Assembly (NCBI GenBank): GCA_043803805.1
Contig: JAZDJP010000018.1
Location: 1-39,408 of the forward strand
Reading direction: 5' to 3'
DNA: 39,408 nucleotides
Origin: JAZDJP01 sp043803805
Lineage (GTDB): Bacteria; Planctomycetota; JAZDJP01
Position 1 is the stretch's first letter. Each line of letters begins with the position of its first letter. Under the pieces are notes generated by a model. It worked only from the letters and a program-made list of their open reading frames with translations. It made no database searches and was not told where the DNA came from. Made by a program: the position numbers and the translations under genes. Positions 30,727 through 39,248 of this stretch are shown here, one piece after another.

Positions 30727-30823
30727 TCTCCCGGAAGGCTGGTATTGCCTTCCGGATGAAGGCGAGGAATGTGAGCGGTTGAGGTCGCAATCTGCGACCT
30801 CGAATTCCGCTCGGAGGAAATGA
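30527..30823 (+). CDS. nested lipoprotein (Rz1-like position)
   Basis: Taken from ATG 30527, the 98-residue product has a basic N-region (MRYAKDFSTRWK), a hydrophobic stretch ALVAEIFVVVSL and a lipobox LSGC with Cys28, so it should be exported and lipid-anchored. The mature part is GEPVRLRETVRNAKVWVADKDGKEIPSVVDLPEGWYCLP, a recurrent phage lipoprotein core. It begins inside the 30442 gene in another frame, an arrangement known from Rz/Rz1 spanins, but the outer gene has no typical Rz anchor. ATG 30563 would remove the basic residues and is less likely. Confidence 0.62.
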   Translation: MRYAKDFSTRWKMALVAEIFVVVSLSGCAVRAVMVPVGEPVRLRETVRNAKVWVADKDGKEIPSVVDLPEGWYCLPDEGEECERLRSQSATSNSARRK

Positions 30824-30826
30824 TTC

Positions 30827-32791
30827 ATGCCGTCGGCATCAGGCATCCGCGCGGGTGCGGCCTATATTGAAATGTCGGTGAACGATTCCAATCTCATCAA
30901 GGGCCTGCAGGCCGCCTCGCGCAAACTTCAGTCCTTCGGCGCGGGTTTGCGCAACATCGGCATGAGCATGATGGCCGTTGGCGCGGGGATCGTCACGCCG
31001 CTTCTCGCTTCCGCCAAAAGCTTCGCCACCATGGGCAATCAACTCGACAAAATGGCCATTCGCACCGGGATGAGCGTGGAGTCGCTTTCAGAACTCGGCT
31101 ACGCCGCCGAACTATCCGGGGCGAATCTGGAGGATGTTGAGATTGGCATCCGCAACATGCAACGCACCATCGGTGGCGCGGCGGCGGGGTCCGAATCGGC
31201 AGCCGAGGCGCTGGCCCGAGTTGGTCTTTCCGCCGAGCAACTCATCGCGCTTTCCCCCGACCAGCAATTCATGGCCATCGGCAAGCGCCTCCAAGAGATA
31301 AAAGACCCGGCACTCCGGGCGGCGGCCGCGATGAAAGTGTTTGGCCGGTCCGGGACATCACTTCTTCCCCTGATGGATGGTCTTGCCGAGGCGCGGGCGG
31401 AGGCGAGGCGCCTGGGCGTTGTGATGTCCTCGGAGGACGCCCGTGCGGCGGCGGTCTTTAACGATGCCCTCGACCGGGTGTGGGCGTCGCTTCGGTCGCT
31501 CGTGGTCACGGTCGGCGCGGCGCTTGCGCCGCTGCTGACGGAAATCGCGGGTAAGATCGTGACCCTCGTCGGCGCGTTCCGCGACTGGCTCGCCCAGAAC
31601 AAGGGCCTTGTGATTTCCATCTTGAAGATCGGCGCAATCGTCCTCGGCGCCGGCGCGGCATTTGTGGCCTTGGGAAGCATCCTTTCGGCACTCGGCACGG
31701 CGTTCGGTGCCTTCGCCTCGGTTGTGTCGGCGGCACTGGGGTTTATCCTGTCGCCGATTGGCCTTGTCATCACCGCCATTGCCGGCATCGGCGGCATCAT
31801 CCTCTGGGCCACGGGCGCGGGTGGAGAGGCCCTTTCCTGGCTTGGCGAACGCTTCGGCGACCTGAAATCCTTCGCCCTGGAGAGTTTTCAGGGCATCAAG
31901 GACGCTCTGGCGGCCGGGGATGTGACCCTCGCGGCACGTATCCTCTGGCTTTCGCTTCAGGTCGTCTGGTGTGCTGGCATCAACAATCTCAAAACCTGGT
32001 GGCTGGAATTCAAGGACTGGTTCTTCCAGACCACAAATGACCTTTTCTATGGTGCGGTGGTTCTTGTGGCCGAGGCGTGGTACGACCTGAAGAAAATCTG
32101 GGCCACGACGGTCAATTTCTGGGCGGATGTCCTCAATCGATTTGCCGGATTCTTTATCAAGACCTGGAACTCGCTCATCGGGTGGTTTGCCAAGCAGTGG
32201 ACCAAGGTCGTCGGGAATTTTGATTCCTCCATCGACGTCGAGTCCGTGAATAAGCGCATCGACGAGGAAACGGAGAGAAAAAACATCGAGGTCTCCCGGG
32301 GTGTCTTCGACGACCGCATCGAGGGCGAACGAGAACTCACGGGAATCGAAAAGGAACGCCAGCAGGTCGTCATCGCCATTGCCGAGACCGCCGACGAAGA
32401 AGACCAAGCCCGGCGAGACCAATATGCGGCGGAAATGAAAGTCTCCGAGGAGGAACTGGCCAAGGCCAAAGACGAATGGCGTGCCGCCATCCAGGAGGCC
32501 AAGGAGAAGCGTGCCGCGATGGAATCACGGGAGCAACCCACGCCGCCACCGGAAGTCACGCCTCCCGACATCGGAGCGTTCCAGGAGAAGATTGACGCGG
32601 CAATGCCGGAACTTGAGCGGGCCATCCAGATGGATGTGGTTGGGACATTCACGGCGGAGGCGGCGAATCGGATGGGCGTGGGCCCCACGGCGGCCGAGGA
32701 ACGCACGGCACGCGCCGCCGAGGAAACCGCCAGGAACACCAAAAAAATAGCCCAGAAGATGGAAGAGGACGAGGCGCTGGCCTTCGAGTGA
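30827..32791 (+). CDS. tail tape measure protein
   Basis: The 654-residue product starts after GGAGG. The N-terminal 220 residues have the tape-measure pattern (KGLQAASRKLQSFGAGLRNIGMSMMAVG, IRTGMSVESLSELGYAAELSG, FGRSGTSLLPLMDGLAEARAEARRLG). Around 245-330 are long hydrophobic stretches (ISILKIGAIVLGAGAAFVALGS, LGFILSPIGLVITAIAGIGGIILWA) that help DNA pass the membrane. The C-terminal 200 residues are a charged coiled coil. It sets tail length and leaves the tube at infection. At about 1.5 angstrom per residue it predicts a tail near 100 nm. Confidence 0.9.
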   Translation: MPSASGIRAGAAYIEMSVNDSNLIKGLQAASRKLQSFGAGLRNIGMSMMAVGAGIVTPLLASAKSFATMGNQLDKMAIRTGMSVESLSELGYAAELSGANLEDVEIGIRNMQRTIGGAAAGSESAAEALARVGLSAEQLIALSPDQQFMAIGKRLQEIKDPALRAAAAMKVFGRSGTSLLPLMDGLAEARAEARRLGVVMSSEDARAAAVFNDALDRVWASLRSLVVTVGAALAPLLTEIAGKIVTLVGAFRDWLAQNKGLVISILKIGAIVLGAGAAFVALGSILSALGTAFGAFASVVSAALGFILSPIGLVITAIAGIGGIILWATGAGGEALSWLGERFGDLKSFALESFQGIKDALAAGDVTLAARILWLSLQVVWCAGINNLKTWWLEFKDWFFQTTNDLFYGAVVLVAEAWYDLKKIWATTVNFWADVLNRFAGFFIKTWNSLIGWFAKQWTKVVGNFDSSIDVESVNKRIDEETERKNIEVSRGVFDDRIEGERELTGIEKERQQVVIAIAETADEEDQARRDQYAAEMKVSEEELAKAKDEWRAAIQEAKEKRAAMESREQPTPPPEVTPPDIGAFQEKIDAAMPELERAIQMDVVGTFTAEAANRMGVGPTAAEERTARAAEETARNTKKIAQKMEEDEALAFE

Positions 32792-32799
32792 GAAGCCCC

Positions 32800-33588
32800 A
32801 TGGCTACGGAAATGACGAACTTCGCGTTGGATGTGAATGCCGTGGAGCGGATCGCACTTCCGGAGGCGAAGCAGTTTGTCCGATGCTGGCATTACTCCAA
32901 GATTTTCCCGCCGCACTGCCTGGTAAACCTCGCCCTGCGGGATGACAAAGGAGAAATCTCGGCGGTCGCCATGTGGGGCTACGGCGTCCGACCCAGGCAC
33001 ACCATCCAGAAACTTTTCCCGAGTTTGAACACAGGCGATTACCTCGAACTCAACCGCCTCTGCCTCCGGGAGGACCAGCCCCGGAATTCCGAATCACATT
33101 TTATTGCGCTTTCGGCCGAGTGGATTCGGCGAAATTGCCCGGATGTGAAACTCCTGTTTTCATGGGCGGATGGCCTCCGGGGTAAGCCTGGCTATGTCTA
33201 CCAGGCGTCCTCGTGGTTATATGGCGGATTCATTAAGACCGACCTTTATGTGGACGAGCACGGCGGGCCGGTGCATCCGCGTCTCATGATTACGCGCCTC
33301 GGGACGCGGTGCCGGAAGGAATGGACACGCCAGGGATTCGCCAAGTGGTGGGGCTACCAGTTTCGGTACGTGAAGTTCCTTTGCGGCCATGCGGATCGAA
33401 AACGGCTTCTCCGGGAGTCGCCCTTTGGCTGGACGCGGGTGTATCCCAAGGGGGAAGACTGTCGCTGGTGGGTGGATGCGGGGGAGGGCTCAAGAGAGAG
33501 CCGCGAGCCGCCCAGGCTCGAGGGGACGGGGCGGTTCCGTCACCCCGCTTCGCCGGCGATTTCCGCGAAACGGCAACGTCGGGGTTGA
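32800..33588 (+). CDS. Mom-like DNA modification protein (GNAT-fold)
   Basis: The product has 262 residues from ATG 32800; GTG 32788 in frame overlaps the tape-measure end. It has the Mom-family sequence order: CWHYSK (29-34), ELNRLCL (83-89) followed by NSESHFIA, SWADG (121-125) and GYVYQASSWLYGG (131-143). Phage Mu Mom converts adenine in DNA to N6-(methylcarbamoyl)adenine and blocks many restriction enzymes. The C-terminal 35 residues are Arg-rich and unlike the family. It lies in the late tail operon, so it would act on DNA before packaging. A Com-like regulator is encoded at 7.4 kb. The exact modification made here is unknown. Confidence 0.8.
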   Translation: MATEMTNFALDVNAVERIALPEAKQFVRCWHYSKIFPPHCLVNLALRDDKGEISAVAMWGYGVRPRHTIQKLFPSLNTGDYLELNRLCLREDQPRNSESHFIALSAEWIRRNCPDVKLLFSWADGLRGKPGYVYQASSWLYGGFIKTDLYVDEHGGPVHPRLMITRLGTRCRKEWTRQGFAKWWGYQFRYVKFLCGHADRKRLLRESPFGWTRVYPKGEDCRWWVDAGEGSRESREPPRLEGTGRFRHPASPAISAKRQRRG

Positions 33589-33618
33589 TCTGAAATCTGA
33601 AATCCGAGGGAACCGTAC

Positions 33619-34449
33619 ATGCCCGCCGTCGTCGAGGAACTCTTTCAGGGTCGCACCGAGGTCGTAAACACCCATCCGGAGGTGGCAAGCCTCACGGCGG
33701 AGATTCCCTACCTGGTGCGCGGGGCGACGGACGAGGACGAGGTGAAATCGGCCGTGCTCGTGGCGGCACCCGAGGACTACGCCGACATGCCTCGCGAATC
33801 CATCGAGATTTCCGAGCGGGTGAATGCCGACACTTGGAAGGCCGTGGTCCGATACAAAAAAAGCGATGAACCCGCCAGCGGGGAGGATCCCCCCGAGCCG
33901 GTATTCACATTCGATACCGGCGGCGGCATGCAGCACATCACCCAAAGCCTGCAAACCATCAGCCGCTACGGCCCTGGCGCTTCCGACAAACTCGGCGGGG
34001 CCATTGGTTTTGACGGGGAACGCGTCGAGGGGGTGGATATCACCATCCCGGTGTATGCGTTCTCCGAAACGCATATCCTCCCGGCCTCGACGGTGACTCT
34101 GGCCTATCAGGGTGCCCTGTTTCGGGCCACGGGAACGGTGAATTCCGGTCTTTTCCGGGGCCTCGCGCCCGGGGAGGGGTTGTTTCTCGGGGCTTCCGGC
34201 GCGCGACGCGGCACGGCTCCCGACGACGACTGGGAAATCACGTTCAAGTTCGCCGCCCAGCCCAACCGGAATGACATCATGGTGGGCGACATTGGGCCCA
34301 TTGTTAAACGCGGATGGGATTATCTTTGGGTGCAATACGCACCGGATGTGGACGATGACGTCCATCAACTCATCCGGCACCCCATCGCGGCCTATGTCGA
34401 GAAGGTGTACCCCGACGGCGACTTTTCCACACTTGGAATCGGAATATAG
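33619..34449 (+). CDS. late structural protein, probable tail/baseplate component
   Basis: The 276-residue product starts after GAGGGA. It is beta-rich with TFDTGGGMQHITQSLQTISRYG, VEGVDITIPVYAFSETHILPA and a C-terminal DIGPIVKRGWDYLWVQYAPDVDD followed by AAYVEKVYPDGDFSTLGIG. This matches a recurrent protein downstream of the tape measure in Planctomycetota-like prophages, by my recollection of pattern rather than a named family. It is likely a distal-tail or hub-like virion protein. Confidence 0.6.
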   Translation: MPAVVEELFQGRTEVVNTHPEVASLTAEIPYLVRGATDEDEVKSAVLVAAPEDYADMPRESIEISERVNADTWKAVVRYKKSDEPASGEDPPEPVFTFDTGGGMQHITQSLQTISRYGPGASDKLGGAIGFDGERVEGVDITIPVYAFSETHILPASTVTLAYQGALFRATGTVNSGLFRGLAPGEGLFLGASGARRGTAPDDDWEITFKFAAQPNRNDIMVGDIGPIVKRGWDYLWVQYAPDVDDDVHQLIRHPIAAYVEKVYPDGDFSTLGIGI

Positions 34450-34451
34450 CC

Positions 34452-35273
34452 ATGGCCGGTAACGACCTAAAAAAAGTGTTTCCCGGGCAAAGACTTTCCA
34501 TCCCTGCGGGGGCCTATAACGCATTCATTGACGCGGCGGAAGTTCACAAGAAGCGCCTGGTGGGCATCACAGGAGGAGAAAATCCGTTTTTCGCCCCGAT
34601 GGGCATTCTCCTTGTCCGAAATGACTCTGGCGGCCCCCGGGAGCGGTTTGATGTGCTGGGGCTGGACGAGATTGTCATTTCACCCGAAGACAACGACCGG
34701 GAATTCAAAAACCATCCCATCTTGGCCGGAGTGGTTCCCGACATCACCAAACATCGCGGCCGATTCGGGGTACTCCAGGAGCCGGTGGGGTCGGGGATGT
34801 TCGCACGTGCCATGATTCTCGGAATTACTCCCGTGAAAGTGGCTGTGCCCACGGGGATAACGTGCCGGCGTGCCGACATCACGGATGGCGTCTCGGGACA
34901 CCTTACCGAGTGGGGAAACGGCTCGGCGGAGGTTCTTTGGCATGGCGGAGGGACGGATGAGTATGAGTGGGCGGTGGTACGGCTCGGGACATCGCCGGGG
35001 GTGTTTCCCGTGAAATTGGTGAAAACCGGAGGCGCCGCGGGGGATGAAACCGTGCCGGCCTCCTACACGTATGATGTTCGGGACATGATCACGGATGAGA
35101 TGCTCCTAGCGGACGTTTCCCCAACCCTCTCGCCCCATCAATGGAAACGTCCTCCTGTGGGGCGGATGATCGAGGCGACGTTCGGATACGCCCATCTCCA
35201 CGAAAACGGTTTCGCTCTCGGCTGGATCAACGAAACCGTGGACCAGGAGGCCTGTTCCTCCGGAGAAGGGTAG
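34452..35273 (+). CDS. late structural protein of unknown function
   Basis: The 273-residue product starts 2 nt after the preceding stop. The opening LKKVFPGQRLSIPAGAYNAFIDAAEVHKKR is a pattern I associate with phage virion proteins (LxIPAxxYNAxIDAA). The remainder is beta-rich with several Gly turns and no catalytic motif that I can see. It probably belongs to the distal tail along with its neighbours. No endolysin-like residues were noticed. Confidence 0.6.
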   Translation: MAGNDLKKVFPGQRLSIPAGAYNAFIDAAEVHKKRLVGITGGENPFFAPMGILLVRNDSGGPRERFDVLGLDEIVISPEDNDREFKNHPILAGVVPDITKHRGRFGVLQEPVGSGMFARAMILGITPVKVAVPTGITCRRADITDGVSGHLTEWGNGSAEVLWHGGGTDEYEWAVVRLGTSPGVFPVKLVKTGGAAGDETVPASYTYDVRDMITDEMLLADVSPTLSPHQWKRPPVGRMIEATFGYAHLHENGFALGWINETVDQEACSSGEG

Positions 35274-36032
35274 ATGGCGACGCGCGGGAATGCAGTGCTT
35301 CGACCGGGCGGTAAACGCGGCCTTCTCCCGGGCGGCAGGACGGCGATATTTTCGGGAGAGGCGGGCGAGTGCCCGGATTGCTGCGCGTGCACGCCATTTG
35401 TCATCGCCCATCAGATTCTCGGGCATATCAGCTGTCCGTGTCGGGTGTGGCAGCCTCCCGTGGGAGAGTGGTGGTATGACGTGCATGAAATTTTTGAGAC
35501 ATGGGATTTGACGCCGTATCGGGGTGCCGGGATGGCGCCGCCGGGGTCCATCTGGCGGATTTATGACATCGAATGGGGCATCCTGGCGATGGGGGATGTG
35601 GATGCGGCGGGACGTCTGGCGGGGCTTCCGGATGTGCTTGACCTTGGGACCTGGGCGGGGCGGTACAACGCATCGAACTGGATATGCTGCGCATTCCTGA
35701 TGGTCGGGTGTTTGACAAACACGGAAGAGGTGTGGCAGGCGGTCGAGGACGAAATATGTGATGATTACGCGGCGGATTATTTCCGGATGGCCGTGCGCAT
35801 TTGCGGGGAATATGTGCTCACGTGGCAGGATATCCTGGATCTCCCGGTTTGCCCGGCGGAGGATTGGAAATCCTGCCCCCGATGCGGGTACGTGGTCGGG
35901 GCCAGTACGGAAATCTGCGGCTGGTGCGGGTATGAATTCGACTGCGGCGCGGGACGGAAACGGTGTCCTCAGTGTCTTACGTGCGTGCCGAATGTATTAA
36001 TGACATGCTGGAATTGCCAATACGCGTTTTGA
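35274..36032 (+). CDS. cysteine-rich late protein with zinc ribbons
   Basis: The 252-residue product starts directly after the previous stop. It contains 22 cysteines. The N-terminal cluster is CPDCCAC and CPC. The C-terminal 60 residues hold two zinc-ribbon pairs (CPRCGYVVGASTEICGWCGYEF and CPQCLTCVPNVLMTCWNCQ). The middle, WWYDVHEIFETWDLTPYRGAG, followed by GDVDAAGRLAGLPDVLDLG, is rich in Trp and Asp. No family recognised. Such a metal-rich protein in a virion operon is unusual; it may be a fibre tip, a packaged DNA-binding protein or a metal-bound structural piece. Confidence 0.6.
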   Translation: MATRGNAVLRPGGKRGLLPGGRTAIFSGEAGECPDCCACTPFVIAHQILGHISCPCRVWQPPVGEWWYDVHEIFETWDLTPYRGAGMAPPGSIWRIYDIEWGILAMGDVDAAGRLAGLPDVLDLGTWAGRYNASNWICCAFLMVGCLTNTEEVWQAVEDEICDDYAADYFRMAVRICGEYVLTWQDILDLPVCPAEDWKSCPRCGYVVGASTEICGWCGYEFDCGAGRKRCPQCLTCVPNVLMTCWNCQYAF

Positions 36033-36035
36033 GGG

Positions 36036-36653
36036 ATGGCGATGGATGTGAATGTGTTTTCGCGGGAGGGGAAACTCTACGCGCAGGCGGGTCATGACGC
36101 CCCGCGTCGCATCACGACGCGCCTGCCGGATCATGTCGAGTTGTTTTCGCCGATTGTCCAGAAGACGGAATCCGGATGGACGATCACGTTTCTCGCGCGG
36201 CTCCATCCAGGGGATGTCCCGTTTCTATGCCGTGCCTCCGCCGCGACGCTCGACGGCGAGTTTCGGCCCATGTTTTTGTTTCGGTCCGAAACAAATCCCC
36301 CGGAACGCAAACCCTGTGGGTGTGGGGGAGGGGTCTCGGCGGCGAAGCCGATCCCGGTGCGGCCGAGTTGCATGGAATGCGTGGAGAAGCATCTCGGGGC
36401 GGCCTACGTGCTTCTGGCCGAGGTCAATGACGGCTACGCCCACCGGCTCCGGGCCGTGGGCCATCTCCACGAAGCCGAGGATGAGTCACAGGAATGGCCG
36501 GAACTCCATCAGGCGATTCGGGCGGCGCGGAGAGGTTACCAGGCCGAGGGGCGGATGCCGGATTGGGACGCATTGGAAAAACTTATCGTGAGGGGCGGAT
36601 GCGCCTCGCCCCTCACTCCGCCTCTTCATCCCGCTTTGAGCCCAATGCGTTAA
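36036..36653 (+). CDS. hypothetical protein, last gene of the late operon
   Basis: The product has 205 residues from ATG 36036 (ATG 36042 also possible; GAGGG lies upstream). The first 90 residues are beta-rich. A Gly/Cys linker (CGCGGG) follows. The C-terminal part, CMECVEKHLGAAYVLLAEVNDGYAHRLRAVGHLHEAEDESQEWPELHQAIRAARRGY, is a conserved-looking helical module that I have seen in other prophage late genes but cannot name. The two cysteines at its start and the several His residues may bind metal. A strong hairpin lies 12 nt after its stop. Confidence 0.6.
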   Translation: MAMDVNVFSREGKLYAQAGHDAPRRITTRLPDHVELFSPIVQKTESGWTITFLARLHPGDVPFLCRASAATLDGEFRPMFLFRSETNPPERKPCGCGGGVSAAKPIPVRPSCMECVEKHLGAAYVLLAEVNDGYAHRLRAVGHLHEAEDESQEWPELHQAIRAARRGYQAEGRMPDWDALEKLIVRGGCASPLTPPLHPALSPMR

Positions 36654-36665
36654 ATCCCGGGGTTG

Positions 36666-36686
36666 GTAAGGGGCGGAGCCCCTTAC
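36666..36686 (+). terminator. strong hairpin ending the late operon
   Basis: GTAAGGGG and CCCCTTAC form a perfect 8-bp stem with loop CGGAG, followed by TTCT rather than a full T-run. It is the first clear stop signal after the whole structural operon and marks its likely 3' end. Confidence 0.65.
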
Positions 36687-36698
36687 TTCTACAACGAC

Positions 36699-36718
36699 AA
36701 TTCGGGAATTCCCGAATT
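36699..36718. repeat. 20-bp perfect palindrome after the late operon
   Basis: AATTCGGGAA-TTCCCGAATT is fully self-complementary and lies 12 nt after the late terminator hairpin. It may be a second terminator stem, a protein-binding dyad or, less likely, part of an attachment site. No copy was seen near the left junction. Confidence 0.5.
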
Positions 36719-37160
36719 CCCATCAAAACTACACCCGCTTTCTCCAAAATTTTCAGGATCTCGGGAATCGACCGCTTTTCAGGTCAATTTCCTTACGCAA
36801 TCAATTTGGTAAAATATACGATGGGAATTTGGTCGGGGACACCAAACCCGCGCGCGCCGCGTTCCGAGTCCCCGGCGACGGGAAAGTGGCGCACTGACCG
36901 CGATTTTACGGAAATCTCGTAAGCATGGTCCCCGGATTCCGGGGAGCGGCTATCAAACGCCGTTTGTGCGAAGAATTGCTGAAGTAACCGACAACCAAGC
37001 CCGCCCTCACTTCCCCTCCCGTGCGCCACGCCTACCCACTGCCTACGGAACCTTGTCCCGTGCGGGACCTTGTTCCGTGGTCGCGGCCTCTGTTCCGCTC
37101 GTTCCGCTCGGCCCGCGAGGCGGGAGAGGCGGGGGAGGGGGGGAAGGCGGGGTGGCTGTT
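36719..37160. other. non-coding region between the late operon and the right-flank genes
   Basis: About 440 nt without a credible gene. A minus-strand frame here gives a basic, low-complexity product and is rejected. The stretch includes GGTCGGGGACACC, CCCCGGATTCCGGGG at 36930-36944 and a G-rich run at 37122-37152. The mosaic look (AT-rich then G-rich) fits intergenic junk or decayed mobile-element ends at the right border. Confidence 0.5.
37122..37152 (+). other. G-rich run with G-quadruplex potential
   Basis: Four or more runs of at least three G separated by one to six bases occur here (GGG, GGGGG, a run of seven G, GGGG). A similar GCGAGGCGGG and G-run text recurs on the plus strand at 39268-39290. 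A biological role is not shown. Confidence 0.35.
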
Positions 37161-37739
37161 TCACCATTTCGGCGTGGACCAAAATGTGCCTTTCTTGTCA
37201 GTCAGAAACAACCTTGGCCCTCGCTCCCTAATCTCCAACGTAGTCGTGGCATTGTTACTCTCGCCAAACATATTAAGTCTCGGCCCGTCCTTGGACACAG
37301 TCAATCCTGCGCGAGGGTTGCCTTCCTCATTGAACATGCTCAGCACTGACTCGCCCTTTTTCACGCATAACATGGCACGGACTATCCCGTTCTCATCGCA
37401 CAAATTCAACGTAGCACCCTCACTTTGAATACCCATTGTGATTCGAGGTTTGTCATTCGCGTCGTTCAGGAAAAATACTGGACCTTCCTTATTCATGGAC
37501 AGTTCAGCACGGACCTTGCCCATTTCATTTTCGACAATGAATTTGTTAGCGCGGATAACCTTCTCCGTCTTGCCGTCAGCCTCTGCCGCTTGTGCCATGA
37601 TGTTGGGACGCAAGCCCCCAACGTTCAGCATTCCCCACCCCCCGACAATCAACCCCACAGCGACCAACAACCAACGGTTGAATCGCTTCATGCAAACCAA
37701 TTGCCGTTCCATACTCTCCAGACGTTGTTCGGTAGTCAT
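37161..37739 (-). CDS. membrane-anchored protein with short beta repeats
   Basis: The 192-residue product starts after GGAGGGG. Residues 1-18 are a charged helix (TTEQRLESMERQLVCMKRF). Residues 21-43 form one membrane segment (WLLVAVGLIVGGWGMLNVGG). From about 60 on there are four to five imperfect repeats of about 20-25 residues with the pattern G-x-x-R-A-x-L-x-x-x-K-x-G-P-x-L-x-x-x-x-E-x-G. The protein should sit in the cytoplasmic membrane with its repeats outside. I have seen this layout in Planctomycetota and related genomes, without known function. It is probably cellular rather than phage. Confidence 0.65.
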   Translation of the reverse strand: MTTEQRLESMERQLVCMKRFNRWLLVAVGLIVGGWGMLNVGGLRPNIMAQAAEADGKTEKVIRANKFIVENEMGKVRAELSMNKEGPVFFLNDANDKPRITMGIQSEGATLNLCDENGIVRAMLCVKKGESVLSMFNEEGNPRAGLTVSKDGPRLNMFGESNNATTTLEIRERGPRLFLTDKKGTFWSTPKW

Positions 37740-37886
37740 TGTTTTATCCCCCCTCCATCATCCACTTCCAATACAGTAAGTCCGGGCATACACACGCCGT
37801 CGCCCTGCTCAAAACTCCTTGTGATTCCAACTCCCGTGCTTTATGAATTTGCTTCCCTTCCCCTTCCCTTATGGTCGGCAATCCAT

Positions 37887-39248
37887 CTATTCACCAACCT
37901 GGGGTTTGGGGAGCGGTACATAACCATAAAAATCCCAATCATGTCCATGATTGGCGTGACGTTTTGTGCTGCTATCGTTGATTGCCCTAGTTAAAGAATT
38001 AACCAAGGCCTGGGAAAAGGCTACGGATATGGCATTCTCGCAATACACTCTTTTCAAATACCCCACCTTAAAATATTCCCGCTCCAATTTAAGTGCCTCC
38101 ATCTTCCCCGTTTTTTCCCACGTATCGAAATCTGCCACATGTTCCAACTCACTCTGAAGCGCAAACTGCAGGTGCTCATCTGACTTATACGTAGTCGTCA
38201 GGTACATATCATAATAGTATTTTATCACAACATTATTTACGGACGCTGATAGATACCACTCAGTCGGCCAACTCCCACGGCAAACACAGGTTACAGAAAT
38301 ATTAAGCCTTGGGATTGTCATACCAAGAGTGTCCCGCTCAGCCTCCGCAACCTTCGCCTTCTTACCTGAACCGATAGGCCAGTCATCGATAAAATCTGTT
38401 TCAAAATTAATAACATGAACATGAATATATTTATCCTTATTCCATACCAGAAGTCCGCTCGGGTCTGTTCCACTTGGCACATAACCCGCTTTATAGAGAT
38501 TCATCCCATCAAAGTATCTCCAATCTCGACTGATAAACCTCCCCTCCCCCGCATGATAAGGCCGATTCCTGAAATTCTGTAACGGCCCCTCCCTATCCTC
38601 CGTCTGCCCCGTGTGCCCGCGCTCCTGGTCCACGGTCGGGGTGTTCCGGGAATTGTAGGAGGCGTCGAAGATGGCCTGTTTGCCGTAGGCCGTGTAGTTG
38701 TACCGCTCGGTTACGCTGCCTGATGTGTCCGTGAACCCGAACACGCTGAATCTCGGGTCGTGCAGATAATAATTGATGGTCCCGCCCGACTGCTTCACCA
38801 GAATCACTTCATCTATGTACTGCAATCCGTTCACGTACTCGCGAGCGAGGGCATCCGACGAGTCGCGGTCCTCGATGATGACGTTGCCGTCGAAGTAGAA
38901 GCGGGTTTCCTTGTCCAGCGTCCCGTCGCTATTCGTGTCGATGTTCTTCACCACGCGGCGATTATCCGCCGTGTAGAAGTATTCTGCCCGCAGGGTCGAA
39001 CCGTTCCTCATCACCTTCTGACGATTCAGTCCGTCCCACTCAAAGGCAAACGTTCCGTCCGAAGTTTGGTTGCCGTTCGCATCATGGGTGAGATTGGTCG
39101 AGTCCCGCGCCGTCAATTCATTGGCGATGCTGTGTGTTCTGTATTCGGTCGTGCCTTCCTCGACAAAACTCGTCCAGTTCGCCAACTTATCGAGGTTGAA
39201 TGTCTGGTCAAACGGGTCCTGCGCGGTGGGGTTGCGGACGTAACCCAT
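37887..39248 (-). pseudogene. RHS-repeat protein, 5'-eroded, with unknown C-terminal tip
   Basis: The frame continues upstream to 39365, but its first 40 residues are low-complexity, G/C-run-derived sequence; ATG 39248 is the first plausible start. RHS/YD-repeat sequence (LTHDANGNQTSDGTFAFEWDG, AEYFYTADNRRVVK, ERYNYTAYGKQ) leads to the core end GRFISRDWRYFDGMNLY and DPSGLLVW. Only the last 250 residues of what is normally a protein of 1000 or more are present. After the core comes a distinct 185-residue tip containing QSELEHVADFDTW, which I cannot assign. Full-length RHS proteins deliver such tips as toxins or adhesins. Here it may be a silent cassette or a remnant. Confidence 0.65.

Noticed and set aside
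36810..36945. Remnant ends of a REP-associated or other transposon (GGTCGGGGACACC and CCCCGGATTCCGGGG)
   Set aside because: Suggestive dyads only; no transposase gene, paired terminal repeats or target duplication could be shown.
36939..36947. CCGGGGAGC match to the tRNA 3' end as attR
   Set aside because: Only nine bases, and the same nine also occur at 21799-21807; not distinguishable from chance in GC-rich DNA.
36793..37182. 129-residue minus-strand ORF in the right intergenic region
   Set aside because: Repetitive Arg/Pro-rich product reading through G-runs; no start signal or domain pattern.
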